Source: Amblyomma americanum (taxonomy: Eukaryota > Arthropoda > Arachnida > Ixodida > Ixodidae). Taken from it: DNA of 64,000 nt. Location of the stretch: contig NC_135497.1 of the NCBI RefSeq assembly GCF_052857255.1, positions 546,821,531 to 546,885,530 on the forward strand, in the 5' to 3' direction. Of the stretch, positions 25,490-39,805 are shown piece by piece (the stretch's first letter is position 1; each line of letters opens with the position of its first letter). Both the position numbers and the translations under genes were made by a program. Below the pieces are notes generated by a model, which saw only the letters and a program-made list of their open reading frames with translations, had not been told where the DNA came from and made no database searches.

Positions 25490-28400
25490 GTTCTGAGAGA
25501 TGTCCGATCCGACGAAGCATTCGGTCAGGAAAGATCTTTGAAGGCAGTTCGCAGTGTATACCGGATTGTTTTTTTTCCGAATATATAGCTTTTGTTGAAC
25601 TTTTGGTACTTTTTGGAATTCTTTTATTGACATATCCCAAAAAAACCCTTCATTTCTGCAAGAAAAAGAAACACACACGGGTAGGCGGCCCTATAGATAT
25701 GTGATCTGCCCGCTTGAGTAGGTATATCTCGCATATTGTACATCTGAAATTGGTCGCAAAGCCGATGTCTATTGGTCAACAAGTTTAAAACGTCCTAGGT
25801 GTTCCGAGAGATGTCCAATGTGACGAAGCATTCGGTCAGGAAAGATCTTTGAAGGCAGTTCGCAGTGTATACCGGATTGTTTTTTTTTCCGAGTATAAAG
25901 CTTTCGTTGAACTATAGGAACTTTTTGGAATACTTTTATTGACATATATAAAAAAAACCTTCATTTCTGCAAGAAAAAGAAACACACACGGGTAGGCGGC
26001 CCTATTGATATGTGATTTGCCCGCTGGAGTGGGTATATCCCGCATATTGTTCATCTGATAATGGTCACAAAGCCGATGTCTATTGGTAAACAAGTTTAAA
26101 ACGTCTGAGGTGTTCCGAGAGATGTCCGATCAGACAAAGCATTCGGTCAGGAAAGACCTTTGAAGGCAGTTCGCAGTGTATACCGGATTGTTTTTTCCGA
26201 ATATATAGCTTTCGTTGGACTATAGGAACTTTTTGGAATTCTTTTATTGACATATCTCAAAAAAACCCTGCATTTCTGCTAGAAAAAGAAACACACACGG
26301 GTAGCCCGCCCTATATATATGTGATCTGCCCGCTGGAGTGGGTATATCTCGCATATTGTACATCTGATATTGGTCGCAAAGCCGATGTCTATTGGTAAAC
26401 AAGTTTAAAACGTCCGAGGTGTTCCGAGAGATGTCCGATCCGACGAAGCATTCGGTCAGGAAAGATCTTTGAAGGCAGTTCGCAGTGTATACCGGCTTGT
26501 TTTTTTTTCGAATATATAGCTTTCGTTGAACTATAGGAACTTTTTGGAATTCTTTTATATACACATCTCAAATAAACCCTTCATTTCTGCAAGAAAAAGA
26601 CACACACGGGTAGGCGGCTCTATATATACGTTATCGGCCCGCTGGAGTGGGTATATCTCGCATATTGTATATCTGATATTGGTCGCAAAGCCGATGTCTA
26701 TTGGTAAACCAGTTTAAAGCGTCCGAGGTGTTCTGAGAGATGTCCGATCGGACGAAGCATTCGGTCAGGAAAGATCTTTGAAGGCAGTTCGCAGTGCATA
26801 CCGGATTGTTTTTTCCGAATATATAGCTTTCGGTGAACTATACGAACTTTTTGGAATTCTTTTATTGACATATCTCAAATAAACCCTTCATTTCTGCAAG
26901 AAAAAAAACACACACTGGTAAGCGGCCCTATATATACGTGATCGGCCCGCTGGAGTGGGTATATCTCGCATATTGTATATCTGATATTGGTCGCAAAGCC
27001 GATGATTATAAGTAAACCAGTTTAAAACGTCCGAGGTGTTCTGAGAGCTGTTCGATCCGACGAAGTATTCGGTCAGGAAAGACCTTAGAAAGCAGTTCGC
27101 AGTGTATCGAATTGTTTTTTTCGAATATATAGCTTTTGTCGACGTATAGGAACTTTTTGGAATTATTTTATGGACATATCTCAAAAAACCCTTCATTTCT
27201 GCAAGAAAAAGAAACACACACGGGTATGCGGCCCTATAGATATGTGATCTGCCTGGTGGAGTGGGTATATCTCGCATATTGTACATCTGATATTGGTCGC
27301 AAAGCCGATGTCTATTGGTAAACAAGTTTAAAACGTCCGAGGTGTTCTGAGAGCTGTTCGATCCGACGAAGTATTCGGTCAGGAAAGACCTTAGAAGGCA
27401 GTTCGCAGTGTATCGAATTGTTTTTTTCGAATATATAGCTTTTGTCGACTTATAGGAACTTTTTGGAATTATTTTATGGACATATCTCAAAAAACCCTTC
27501 ATTTCTGCAAGAAAAAGAAACACACACGGGTATGCGGCCCTATAGATATGTGATTTGCCCGCAGGAGAGGGTATACCTCGCATATTGTACTGGTATTGGT
27601 CGAAAAGCCGATCTATATTGGTAAACAAGTTTAAAACGTCCGAGGTGTTCTGAGAGATGTCCGATCCGACGAAGCATTCGCTCAGGAAAGATCTTTGAAG
27701 GCAGTTCGCAGTGTATACCGGATTTTTTTTTTCCAAATATATAGCTTTCGTCGAACTATAGGAACTTTTTGGAATCCTTTTATTGACATATCTCAAATAA
27801 ACCCTTCATTTCTGCAAGAAAAAGAAACACACAGGGGTAGGCGGCCCTAAAGATACGTGATCGGCCCGCTGGAGTGGGTATATCTCGCATAATGTATATC
27901 TGATATTGGTCGCAAAGCCGATGTCTATTTGGTAAACAAGTTTAAAACGTCCGAGGTGTTCTGAGAGATGTCCGATCCGACGAAGCATTCGGTCAGAAAA
28001 GATCTTTGAAGGCAGTTCGCAGTGTATTCCGGATTATTTTTTTCCGAATATATAGCTTTCGTAAAACTATAGGAACTTTTTGGAATTGTTTTATTGACAT
28101 ATCTAAAAAAAACCTTCATTTCTTGAAGGAAAAGGAACACACACGGGTAGGCGGCCCTATAGATATGTGTTCTGCCTGCTGGAGTGGGTATATCTCGCAT
28201 ATTGTACATCTGATATTGGTCGCAAAGCCGATGTCTATTGGTAAACAAGTTTAAAACGTCAGAGGTGTTTTGAGAGATGTCTGATCCGACGAAGCTTTCG
28301 GTCAGAAAAGATCTTTGAAGGCAGTTCGCAGTGTATACCAGATTGTTTATTCCGAATAAATAGCTTTTGTTGAACTATAGGAACTTTTTGGAATTCTTTT

Positions 28401-30279
28401 ATTGACATATCTAAAAAAAAACCTTCATTTCTGGAAGAAAAAGAAACACACACGGGTAGGCGGCCCTATAGATATGTGATCTGCCCGCTGGAGTGGGTAT
28501 ATCTCGCATATTGTACATCTGATATTGGTCGCGAAGCCGATGTCTATTGGTAAACAAGTTTAAAACGTCCGAGGTGTTCTGAGAGATGTCCGATCCGACG
28601 AAGCATTCGGTCAGGAAAGATCTTTAAAGGCAGTTCGCAGTGTATACCGGATTGTTTTTTCCGAATATATAGCTTTTGTTGAACTATAGGTACTTGTTGG
28701 AATCCTTTTATTGATGTATCTAAAAAAACCTTCATTTCTGCAAGAAAAAGAAACACACATGGGTAGGCGGCCCTATAGATATGTGATCTGCCCGCTGGAG
28801 TGGGTATACCTCGCATATTGTACATCTGATATTGGTCGAAAAGCCGATGTCTATTGGTAAACAAGTTTAAAACTTCCGAGGTGTTCCGAGAGATCTGCGA
28901 TCCGAAGAAGCATTCGGTCAGGAAAGATCTTTGAAGGCAGTTCGCAGTGTATACCGGATTGTTTTTTCCGAATATATACCTTTTGTTGAACTATAGGAAT
29001 TTTTGGAATTCTTTTATTGACAATCTCAAAAAAACCCTTCATTTCTGCAAGAAAAAGAAACACACACGGGTATGCGGCCCTATAGATATGTGATCTGCCT
29101 AGTGGAGTGGGTATATCTCGCATATTGTACATCTGATATTGGTCGCAAAGCCGATGTCTATTGGTAAACAAGTTTAAAACGTCCGAGGTGTTTTGAGAGA
29201 TGTCCGATACGACGAAGCATTCGGTCAGAAAAGATCTTTGAAGGCAGTTCGCAGTGTATACCAGATTGTTTTTTCCGAATAAATAGCTTTTGTTGAATAA
29301 AGGAACTTTTTGGAATTCTTTTATTGACATATCTAAAAAAAACCTTCATTTCTGCAAGAAAAAGAAACACACACGGGTAGGCGGCCCTATAGATATGTGA
29401 TCTGCCCGCTGGAGTGGGTATATCTCGCATATTGTACATCTGATATTGGTCGCAAAGCCGATGTCTATTGGTAAACAAGTTTAAAAATGTCCGAGGTGTT
29501 CTGAGAGATGTCCGATCCGACGAAGCATTCGGTCAGGAAAGATCTTTGAAGGCAGTTCGCAGTGTATACCGGATTGTTTTTTCCGAATATATAGTTTTTG
29601 TTGAACTACAGGAACTTTATGGAATTCTTTTATTGACATATCTCAAAAAAACCCTTCATTTCTGCAAGAAAAAGAAACACACACGGGTAGGCGGCCCTAT
29701 AGATATGTGATCTGCCCGCTGGAGTGGGTATATCTCGCATATTGTATATCTGATATTGGTCGCAAAGCCGATGTCTATTGGTAAACATGTTTAAAACGTC
29801 CGAGGTGTTCTGAGAGATGTCCGATCCGACGAAGCATTCGGTCAGGAAAGATCTTTGAAAACAGTTTGCAGTGTATACCGGATTGTTTTTTTTTCCGAAT
29901 ATATTGCTTTCCTTGAACTATAGGAACTTTTTGGAATTCTTTTATTGACATATCTAAAAAAAACCCTTCATTTCTGCAAGAAAAAGAAACACACACGGGT
30001 AGGCGGCCCTATAGATATGTGATCTGCCCGCTGGAGTGGGTATATCCCGCATATTGTACATCTGATAATGGTAGCAAAGCCGATGTCTATTGGTAAACAA
30101 GTTTAAAACGTCCGAGGTGTTCTGAGAGATGTCCGATTCGACGAAGCATTCGGTCAGGAAAGATCTTTGAAGCCAGTTCGCAGTGCATACCGGATTGTTT
30201 TTTTCGAATATATAGCTTTCGTTGAACTATAGGAACTTTTTGGAATTCTTTTATTGACATATCCCAAAAAAACCCTTCA
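25490..30279 (+). repeat. Three-copy higher-order unit, copy B plus flank
   Basis: The first part matches copy A at an offset of about 3397: GAACTTTTGGTAC (25598), GAGTATAAAGC (about 25892), GTAGCCCGCC (about 26302), GTCCGATCGGAC (26742) and GATTATAAGTAAACC (27004). It has one GTGTATCGAATTG pair, then goes directly to GCAGGAGAGGG (about 27560), so it lacks a GTTCATCTGATAATGG monomer present at 24.19 kb in copy A. It adds four monomers (about 27.9-28.9 kb, with TGATGTATC near 28713) before GATCTGCGATCCGAAG (about 28892). The match to copy A resumes there at offset 4008 until about 29.6 kb. The last monomers (29.76-30.28 kb) are of the AAACATGTTT and GAAGCCAG types. Confidence 0.83.
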
Positions 30280-33200
30280 TTTCTGCAAGAAAAAGAAACA
30301 CACACGGGTAGGCGGCCCTATAGATATGTGATCTGCCCGCTGGAGTGGGTATATCCCGCATATTGTACATCTGATATTTGTAGCAAAGCCGATGTCTATT
30401 GGTAAACAAGTTTAAAACGTCCGAGGTGTTCTGAGAGATGTCCAATCCCGACGAAGCATTCGGTCAGCAAAGATCTTTGAAGGCAGTTCGCAGTGTATAC
30501 CGCATTGTTTTTTTTTCCGAGTATAAAGCTTTCGTTGAACTATAGGAACTTTTTGGAATACTTTTATTGACATATATAAAAAAAACCTTCATTTCTGCAA
30601 GAAAAAGAAACACACACGGGTAGGCGGCCCTATTGATATGTGATTTGCCCGCTGGAGTGGGTATATCCCGCATATTGTTCATCTGATAATGGTCACAAAG
30701 CCGATGTCTATTGGTAAACAAGTTTAAAACGTCTGAGGTGTTCTGAGAGATGTCCGATCAGACAAAGCATTCGGTCAGGAAAGACCTTTGAAGGCAGTTC
30801 GCAGTGTATACCGGATTGTTTTTTCCGAATATATAGCTTTCGTTGGACTATAGGAACTTTTTGGAATTCTTTTATTGACATATCTAAAAAAAAACCCTGC
30901 ATTTCTGCTAGAAAAAGAAACACACACGGGTAGCCCGCCCTATATATATGTGATCTGCCCGCTGGAGTGGGTATATCTCGCATATTGTACATCTGATATT
31001 GGTCGCAAAGCCGATGTCTATTGGTAAACAAGTTTAAAACGTCCGAGGTGTTCCGAGAGATGTCCGATCCGACGAAGCATTCGGTCAGGAAAGATCTTTG
31101 AAGGCAGTTCGCAGTGTATACCGGCTTGTTTTTTTTTTCGAATATATAGCTTTCGTTGAACTATAGGAACTTTTTGGAATTCTTTTATATACACATCTCA
31201 AATAAACCCTTCATTTCTGCAAGAAAATGACACACACGGGTAGGCGGCTCTATATATACGTGATCGGCCCGCTGGAGTGGGTATATCTCGCATATTGTAT
31301 ATCTGATATTGGTCGCAAAGCCGATGATTATAAGTAAACCAGTTTAAAACGTCCGATGTGTTCTGAGAGCTGTTCGATCCGACGAAGTATTCGGTCAGGA
31401 AAGACCTTAGAAGGCAGTTCGCAGTGTATCGAATTGTTTTTTTCGAATATATAGCTTTTGTCGACGTATAGGAACTTTTTGGAATTATTTTATGGACATA
31501 TCTCAAAAAAACCCTTCATTTCTGCAAGAAAAAGAAACACACACGGGTATGCGGCCCTATAGATATGTGATCTGCCTGGTGCAGTGGGTATATCTCGCAT
31601 ATTGTACATCTGATATTGGTCGCAAATCCGATGTCTATTGGTAAACAAGTTTAAAACGTCCGAGGTGTTCTGAGAGCTGTTCGATCCGGCGAAGTATTCG
31701 GTCAGGAAAGACCTTAGAAGGCAGTTCGCAGTGTATCGAATTGTTTTTTTCGAATATATAGCTTTTGTCGACTTATAGGAACTTTTTGGAATTATTTTAT
31801 GGACATATCTCAAAAAACCCTTCATTTCTGCAAGAAAAAGAAACACACACGGGTATGCGGCCCTATAGATATGTGATTTGCCCGCTGGAGTGGGTATATC
31901 CCGCATATTGTTCATCTGATAATGGTCACAAAGCCGATGTCTATTGGTAAACAAGTTTAAAACGTCTGAGGTGTTCTGAGAGATGTCCGATCAGACAAAG
32001 CATTCGGTCAGGAAAGATCTTTGAAGGCAGTTCGCAGTGTATACCGGATTGTTTTTTTCCGAATATATAGATAGCTTTTGTTGAACTACAGGAACTTTAT
32101 GGAATTCTTTTATTGACATATCTCAAAAAAACCCTTCATTTCTGCAAGAAAAAGAAACACACACGGGTAGGCGGCCCTATAGATATGTGATCTTCCCGCA
32201 GGAGAGGGTATACCTCGCATATTGTACTGGTATTGGTCGAAAAGCCGATCTATATTGGTAAACAAGTTTAAAACGTCCGAGGTGTTCTGAGAGATGTCCG
32301 ATCCGACGAAGCATTCGCTCAGGAAAGATCTTTGAAGGCAGTTCGCAGTGTATACCGGATTTTTTTTCCAAATATATAGCTTTCGTCGAACTATAGGAAC
32401 TTTTTGGAATCCTTTTATTGACATATCTCAAATAAACCCTTCATTTCTGCAAGAAAAAGAAACACACAGGGGTAGGCGGCCCTAAAGATACGTGATCGGC
32501 CCGCTGGAGTGGGTATATCTCGCATAATGTATATCTGATATTGGTCGCAAAGCCGATGTCTATTTGGTAAACAAGTTTAAAACGTCCGAGGTGTTCTGAG
32601 AGATGTCCGATCCGACGAAGCATTCGGTCAGAAAAGATCTTTGAAGGCAGTTCGCAGTGTATTCCGGATTATTTTTTTCCGAATATATAGCTTTCGTAAA
32701 ACTATAGGAACTTTTTGGAATTGTTTTATTGACATATCTAAAAAAAACCTTCATTTCTGCAAGAAAAAGAAACACACACGGGTAGGCGGCCCTATAGATA
32801 TGTGTTCTGCCTGCTGGAGTGGGTATATCTCGCATATTGTACATCTGATATTGGTCGCAAAGCCGATGTCTATTGGTAAACAAGTTTAAAACGTCAGAGG
32901 TGTTTTGAGAGATGTCCGATCCGACGAAGCTTTCGGTCAGAAAAGATCTTTGAAGGCAGTTCGCAGTGTATACCAGATTGTTTATTCCGAATAAATAGCT
33001 TTTGTTGAACTATAGGAACTTTTTGGAATTCTTTTATTGACATATCTAAAAAAAAACCTTCATTTCTGGAAGAAAAAGAAACACACACGGGTAGGCGGCC
33101 CTATAGATATGTGATCTGCCCGCTGGAGTGGGTATATCTCGCATATTGTACATCTGATATTAGTCGCGAAGCCGATGTCTATTGGTAAACAAGTTTAAAA

Positions 33201-33790
33201 CGTCCGAGGTGTTCTGAGAGATGTCCGATCCGACGAAGCATTCGGTCAGGAAAGATCTTTAAAGGCAGTTCGCAGTGTATACCGGATTGTTTTTTCCGAA
33301 TATATAGCTTTTGTTGAACTATAGGTACTTGTTGGAATCCTTTTATTGATGTATCTAAAAAAACCTTCATTTCTGCAAGAAAAAGAAACACACATGGGTA
33401 GGCGGCCCTATAGATATGTGATCTGCCCGCTGGAGTGGGTATACCTCGCATATTGTACATCTGATATTGGTCGAAAAGCCGATGTCTATTGGTAAACAAG
33501 TTTAAAACTTCCGAGGTGTTCCGAGAGATCTGCGATCCGAAGAAGCATTCGGTCAGGAAAGATCTTTGAAGGCAGTTCGCAGTGTATGCCGGATTGTTTT
33601 TTCCGAATATATACCTTTTGTTGAACTATAGGAATTTTTGGAATTCTTTTATTGACAATCTCAAAAAAACCCTTCATTTCTGCATGAAAAAGAAACACAC
33701 ACGGGTATGCGGCCCTATAGATATGTGATCTGCCCGCTGGAGTGGGTATATCTCGCATATTGTATATCTGATATTGGTCGCAAAGCCGAT
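30280..33790 (+). repeat. Three-copy higher-order unit, copy C
   Basis: Markers TATTTGTAGC (30375), CCAATCCCGACG with CAGCAAAG, GAGTATAAAGC (about 30530), GTAGCCCGCC (about 30932), GATTATAAGTAAACC (31326), two GTGTATCGAATTG monomers, GTTCATCTGATAATGG (about 31918), GCAGGAGAGGG (about 32199), TGATGTATC (about 33348) and GATCTGCGATCCGAAG (about 33527) follow the order of copies A and B. The GTCCGATCGGAC monomer is missing between 31.25 and 31.33 kb. From about 27.56 to 29.1 kb copy B matches this copy at offset 4635. Confidence 0.85.
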
Positions 33791-36700
33791 GTCTATTGGT
33801 AAACATGTTTAAAACGTCCGAGGTGTTCTGAGAGATGTCCGATCCGACGAAGCATTCGGTCAGGAAAGATCTTTGAAAACAGTTTGCAGTGTATACCGGA
33901 TTGTTTTTTTTTCCGAATATATTGCTTTCCTTGAACTATAGGAACTTTTTGGAATTCTTTTATTGACATATCTCAAAAAAACCCTTCATTTCTGCAAGAA
34001 AAAGAAACACACACGGGTAGGCGGCCCTATAGATATGTGATCTGCCCGCTGGAGTGGGTATATCCCGCATATTGTACATCTGATATTGGTAGCAAAGCCG
34101 ATGTCTGTTGGTAAACAAGTTTAAAATGTCCGAGGTGTTCTGAGAGATGTCCAATCCGACGAAGCATTCGGTCAGGAAAGATTTTTGAAGGCAGTTCGCA
34201 GTGAATACCGGATTGTTTTTTATTTCCGAATATATAGCTTTCGTTGAACTATAGGAACTTTTTGGAATTCTTTTATTGACTTATCTCAAAAAAAGCATTC
34301 TTTTCTGCAAGAAAGAAACACACACGGGTAGGCGGCCCTATAGATACGTGATCTGCCCGCTGGAGTGGGTATATCTCGCATATTGTACATCTGATATTGG
34401 TAGCAAAGCCGATGTCTATTGGTAAACAAGTTTAAAACGTCCGAGGTGTTTTGAGAGATGTCCGATCCGACGAAGCATTCGGTCAGAAAAGATCTTTGAA
34501 GGCAGTTCGCAGTGTATACCGGATTGTTTTTTCCGAATAAATAGCTTTCGTCGAACTATAGGAACTTTTTGGAATCCTTTTATTGACATATCTCAAATAA
34601 ACCCCTCATTTCTGCAAGAAAAAGAAACACACACGGGTAGGCGGCCCTAAAGATACGTGATCGGCCCGCTGGAATGGGTATATCTCGCATATTGTACATC
34701 TGATATTGGTAGCAAAGCCGATGTCTATTGGTAAACAAGTTTAAAACGTCCGAGGTGTTCTGAGAGATGTCCAATCCGACGAAGCATTCGGTCAGGAAAG
34801 ATCTTTGAAGGCAGTTCGCAGTGTATACCGGATTGTTTTTTTTCCGAATATATAGCTTTCTTTGAACAATAGGAACTTTTTGGAATTCTTTTATTGACAT
34901 ATCTCAAAAAAACCCTTCATTTCTGCAAGAAAAAGAAACACACACGGGTAGGCGGCCCTATAGATATGTGATCTGCCCGCTGGAGTGGGTATATCCCGCA
35001 TATTGTACATCTGATATTGGTAGCAAAGCCGATGTCTATTGGTAAACAAGTTTAAAACGTCCGAGGTGTTCTGAGAGATGTCCAATCCGCCGAAGCACTC
35101 GGTCAGGAAAGATTTTTGAAGGCAGTTCGCAGTGTATACCGGATTGTTTTTTTCCCGAATATATAGCTTTCGTTGAACTATAGGAACTTTTTGGAATTCT
35201 TTTATTGACATATCTCAAAACAACCCTTCATTTCTGCAAGAAGAAGAAACACACACGGGTAGGCGGCCCTATAGATACGTGATCAGCCCGCTGGAGTGGG
35301 TATATCTCGCATATTGTACATCTGATATTGGTAGCAAAGCCGATGTCTATTGGTAAACAAGTTTAAAACGTCCGAGGTGTTCTGAGATATGTCCGATCCG
35401 ACGAAGCATTCGGTCAATAAGATATTTGAAGGCAGTTCGCAGTGTATACCGGATTGTTTTTTTTCCGAATTATAGCTTTCGTTGAACTATAGGAACTTTT
35501 TGGAATTCTTTTATTGACATATCTAAAAAAAACCCTTCATTTCTGCAAGAAAAAGAAACACACACGGGTAGGCTGCCCTATAGATATGTGATCTGCCGCT
35601 GGAATGGGTATATCTCGCATATTGTCCACGTGATATTGGTCGCAAAGCCGATGTCTGTTGGTAAACAAGTTTAAAACGTCCGAGGTGTTCCGAGAGATGT
35701 CCGATCCGACGAAGCATTCGGTCATGAAAGATCTTTGAAGGCAGTTTGCAGTGTATACCGGATTGTTTTTTTCCGAATATATAGCATTCGTTGAACTATA
35801 GGTATTTTTGGAATTCTTTTATTGACATATCCCAAAAAAACCCTTCATTTCTGCAAGAAAAAGAAACACACACGGGTAGGCGGCCCTATAGATATGTGAT
35901 CTGCCAGCTTGAGTGGGTATACCTCGCATATTGTACATCTGATATTGGTCGCAAAGCCGATGTCTATTGGTAAACAAGTTTAAAACGTCCGAGGTCGTCT
36001 GAGAGATGTCCGATCCGACGAAGCATTCGGTCAGGAAAGATTTTTGAAAGCAGTTCGCAGTGAATACCGGATTGTTTTTTTCCGAATATATAGCTTTCAT
36101 TGAACTATAGGAACTTTTTGGAATTCTTTTACTGACATATCTCAAAAAAACCCTTCATGTCTGCAAGAAAAAGAAACACACACGGGTAGGCGGCCCTATA
36201 GATTTGTGATCTGCCCGCTGGAGTGGGTATATACCGCATATTGTACATTTGATATTGGTAGCAAAGCCGATGTCTATTTGCTAACAAGTTTAAAACGTCC
36301 GAGGTGTTCTGAGAGATGTCCAATCCGACGAAGCATTCGGTCAGGAAAGATATTTGAAGGCAGTTCGCAGTGTATACCGGATTGTTTTTTTTCGAATATA
36401 TAGCTTTCGTTGAACTATAGGAACTTTTTAGAATTCTTTTATTGACATATCTAAAGAAACTCTTCATTTCTGCAAGAAAAAGAAACACACACGGGTAGGC
36501 CGCCCTATAGATATGTGATCTGCCGCTGGAGTGGGTATATCTCGCATATTGTACATCTGATATTGGTCGCAAAGCCAATGTCTATTGGTAAACAAGTTTA
36601 AAACGTCCGAGGTGTTCCGAGAGATGTCCGATCCGACGAAGCATTCGGTCAGGAAAGATCTTTGAAGGCAGTTCGCAGTGTATACCGGATTGTTTTTTTT

Positions 36701-38144
36701 CCGAATATATAGCTTTCGTTGAACTATAGGAAGTTTTTGGAATTCTTTTATTGACATATCCCAAAAAAACCCTTCATTTCTGCAAGAAAAAGAAACACAC
36801 ACACGGGTAGGCGGCCCTATAGATATGTGATCTGCCCGCTTTAGTGGGTATATCTCGCATATTGTACATCTGATATTGGTCGCAAAGCCGATGTCTATTG
36901 GTAAACAAGTTTAAAACGTCCGAGGTGTTCTGAGAGATGTCCGATCCGACGAAGCATTCGGTCAGGAAAGATATTTGAAAGCAGTTCGCAGTGAATACCG
37001 GATTGTTTTTTTCCGAATATATAGCTTTCATTGAACTATAGGAACTTTTTGGAATTCTTTTACTGACATATCTAAAAAAAACCCTTCATGTCTGCAAGAA
37101 AAAGAAACACACACGGGTAGGCGGCCCTATAGATTTGTGATCTGCCCGATCGAGTGGGTATATCCCGCATATTGTACATCTGATATTGGTAGCAAAGCCG
37201 ATGTCTATTGCTAAACAAGTTTAAAACGTCCGAGGTGTTCTGAGAGATGTCCAATCCGACGAAGCATTCGGTCAGGAAAAATCTTTGAAGGCAGTTCGCA
37301 GTGTATACCGGATTGTTTTTTTTTTCAAATATATAGCTTTCGTTGAACTATAGGAACTTTTTGGAATTCTTTTATTGACATATCTCAAGAAAACCCTTCA
37401 TTTCTGCAAGAAGAAGAAACACACACGGGTAGGCGGCCATATAGATACGTGATCTGCCCGCTGGAGTGGGTATATCTCGCATATTGTACATCTGATATTG
37501 GTAGCAAAGCCGATGTCTATTGGTAAACAAGTTTAAAACGTCCGAGGTGTTCTGAGATATGTCCGATCCGACGAAGAATTCGGTCAGGAAAGATATTTGA
37601 AGGCAGTTCGCAGTGTATACCGGATTGTTTTTTTTTTCAAATATATAGCTTTCGTTGAACTATAGGAACTTTTTAGAATTCTTTTATTGACATATCTAAA
37701 AAAACCCTTCATTTCTGCAAGAAAAAGAAACACACACGGGTAGGCCGCCCTATAGATATGTGATCTGCCCGCTGGAGTGGGTATATCTCGCATATTGTAC
37801 ATCTGATATTGGTCGCAAAGCCAATGTCTATTGGTAAACAAGTTTAAAACGTCCGAGGTGTTCCGAGAGATGTCCGATCCGACGAAGCATTCGGTCAGGA
37901 AAGATCTTTGAAGGCAGTTCGCAGTGTATACCGGATTGTATTTTTTTCCGAATATATAGCTTTCGTTGAACTATAGGAAGTTTTTGGAATTCTTTTATTG
38001 ACATATCCCAAAAAAACCCTTCATTTCTGCAAGAAAAAGAAACACACACACGGGTAGGCGGCCCTATAGATATGTGATCTGCCCGCTGGAGTGGGTATAT
38101 CTCGCATATTGTATATCTGATATTGGTCGCAAAGCCGATGTCTA
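33791..38144 (+). repeat. 14-16-monomer tandem duplication, unit 1 (about 4.35 kb)
   Basis: This begins with an AAACATGTTT monomer marked GAAAACAGTTTGCAG (33875). It is repeated from about 38145 at an offset of 4349 rising to 4657-4660 and then about 4970. The steps are one-monomer differences. Unit 1 lacks the GAAGCCAG monomer (38.81-39.09 kb in unit 2) and the CTCAAGAAAACCC monomer near 41.1-41.4 kb. Other shared markers are GAACAATAGG, CAAAACAACCC (CTCAAAACAACCC), GATCTGCCGCTGG with ACACGTG-like variants, GTGAATACC and CCCGATCGAG (about 37147). Confidence 0.9.
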
Positions 38145-39539
38145 TTGGTAAACATGTTTAAAACGTCCGAGGTGTTCTGAGAGATGTCCGATCCGACGAA
38201 GCATTCGGTCAGGAAAGATCTTTGAAAACAGTTTGCAGTGTATACCGGATTGTTTTTTTTTCCGAATATATTGCTTTCCTTGAACTATAGGAACTTTTTG
38301 GAATTCTTTTATTGACATATCTAAAAAAAATCCTTCATTTCTGCAAGAAAAAGAAACACACACGGGTAGGCGGCCCTATAGATATGCGATCTGCCCGCTG
38401 GAGTGGGTATATCCCGCATATTGTACATCTGATATTGGTAGCAAAGCCGATGTCTGTTGGTAAACAAGTTTAAAATGTCCGAGGTGTTCTGAGAGATGTC
38501 CAATCCGACGAAGCATTCGGTCAGGAAAGATTTTTGAAGGCAGTTCGCAGTGAATACCGGATTGTTTTTTATTTCCGAATATATAGCTTTCGTTGAACTA
38601 TAGGAACTTTTTGGAATTCTTTTATTGACTTATCTCAAAAAAACCATTCTTTTCTGCAAGAAAGAAACACACACGGGTAGGCGGCCCTATAGATACGTGA
38701 TCTGCCCGCTGGAGTGGGTATATCTCGCATATTGTACATCTGATATTGGTAGCAAAGCCGATGTCTATTGGTAAACAAGTTTAAAACGTCCGAGGTGTTC
38801 TGAGAGATGTCCGATTCGACGAAGCATTCGGTCAGGAAAGATCTTTGAAGCCAGTTCGCAGTGCATACCGGATTGTTTTTTCCGAATATATAGCTTTTGT
38901 TGAACTATAGGAATTTTTGGAATTCTTTTATTGACATATCTCAAAAAAACCCTTCATTTCTGCAAGAAAAAGAAGCACACACGGGTATGCGGCCCTATAG
39001 ATATGTGATCTACCTGGTGGAGTGGGTATATCTCGCATATTGTACATCTGATATTGGTCGCAAAGAAGATGTCTATTGGTAAACAAGTTTAAAACGTCCG
39101 AGGTGTTTTGAGAGATGTCCGATCCGACGAAGCATTCGGTCAGAAAAGATCTTTGAAGGCAGTTCGCAGTGTATACCGGATTGTTTTTTCCGAATAAATA
39201 GCTTTCGTCGAACTATAGGAACTTTTTGGAATCCTTTTATTGACATATCTCAAATAAACCCCTCATTTCTGCAAGAAAAAGAAACACACACGGGTAGGCG
39301 GCCCTAAAGATACGTGATCGGCCCGCTGGAATGGGTATATCTCGCATATTGTACATCTGATATTGGTAGCAAAGCCGATGTCTATTGGTAAACAAGTTTA
39401 AAACGTCCGAGGTGTTCTGAGAGATGTCCAATCCGACGAAGCATTCGGTCAGGAAAGATCTTTGAAGGCAGTTCGCAGTGTATACCGGATTGTTTTTTTT
39501 CCGAATATATAGCTTTCTTCGAACAATAGGAACTTTTTG

Positions 39540-39545
39540 GAATTC
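39540..39545. other. Once-per-monomer EcoRI site (GAATTC), example
   Basis: GAATTC follows the stretch CTTTTTG in most monomers, so EcoRI digestion should give a ladder based on about 310 bp. Some variants have lost it: GAATCC (for example near 5770, 8878, 34573, 39232), GAATAC (near 17566, 21289, 25930), GAACTC (near 44192, 54434, 55677), GAATTT (near 24382, 48227, 50717, 62187) and GAATTA (near 23765, 27469, 31789). These losses follow the variant subfamilies and should produce dimer and larger bands. Confidence 0.9.
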
Positions 39546-39805
39546 TTTTATTGACATATCTCAAAAAAACCCTTCATTTCTGCAAGAAAAAGAAACACAC
39601 ACGGGTAGGCGGCCCTATAGATATGTGATCTGCCCGCTGGAGTGGGTATATCCCGCATATTGTACATCTGATATTGGTAGCAAAGCCGATGTCTATTGGT
39701 AAACAAGTTTAAAACGTCCGAGGTGTTCTGAGAGATGTCCAATCCGACGAAGCACTCGGTCAGGAAAGATTTTTGAAGGCAGTTCGCAGTGTATACCGGA
39801 TTGTG

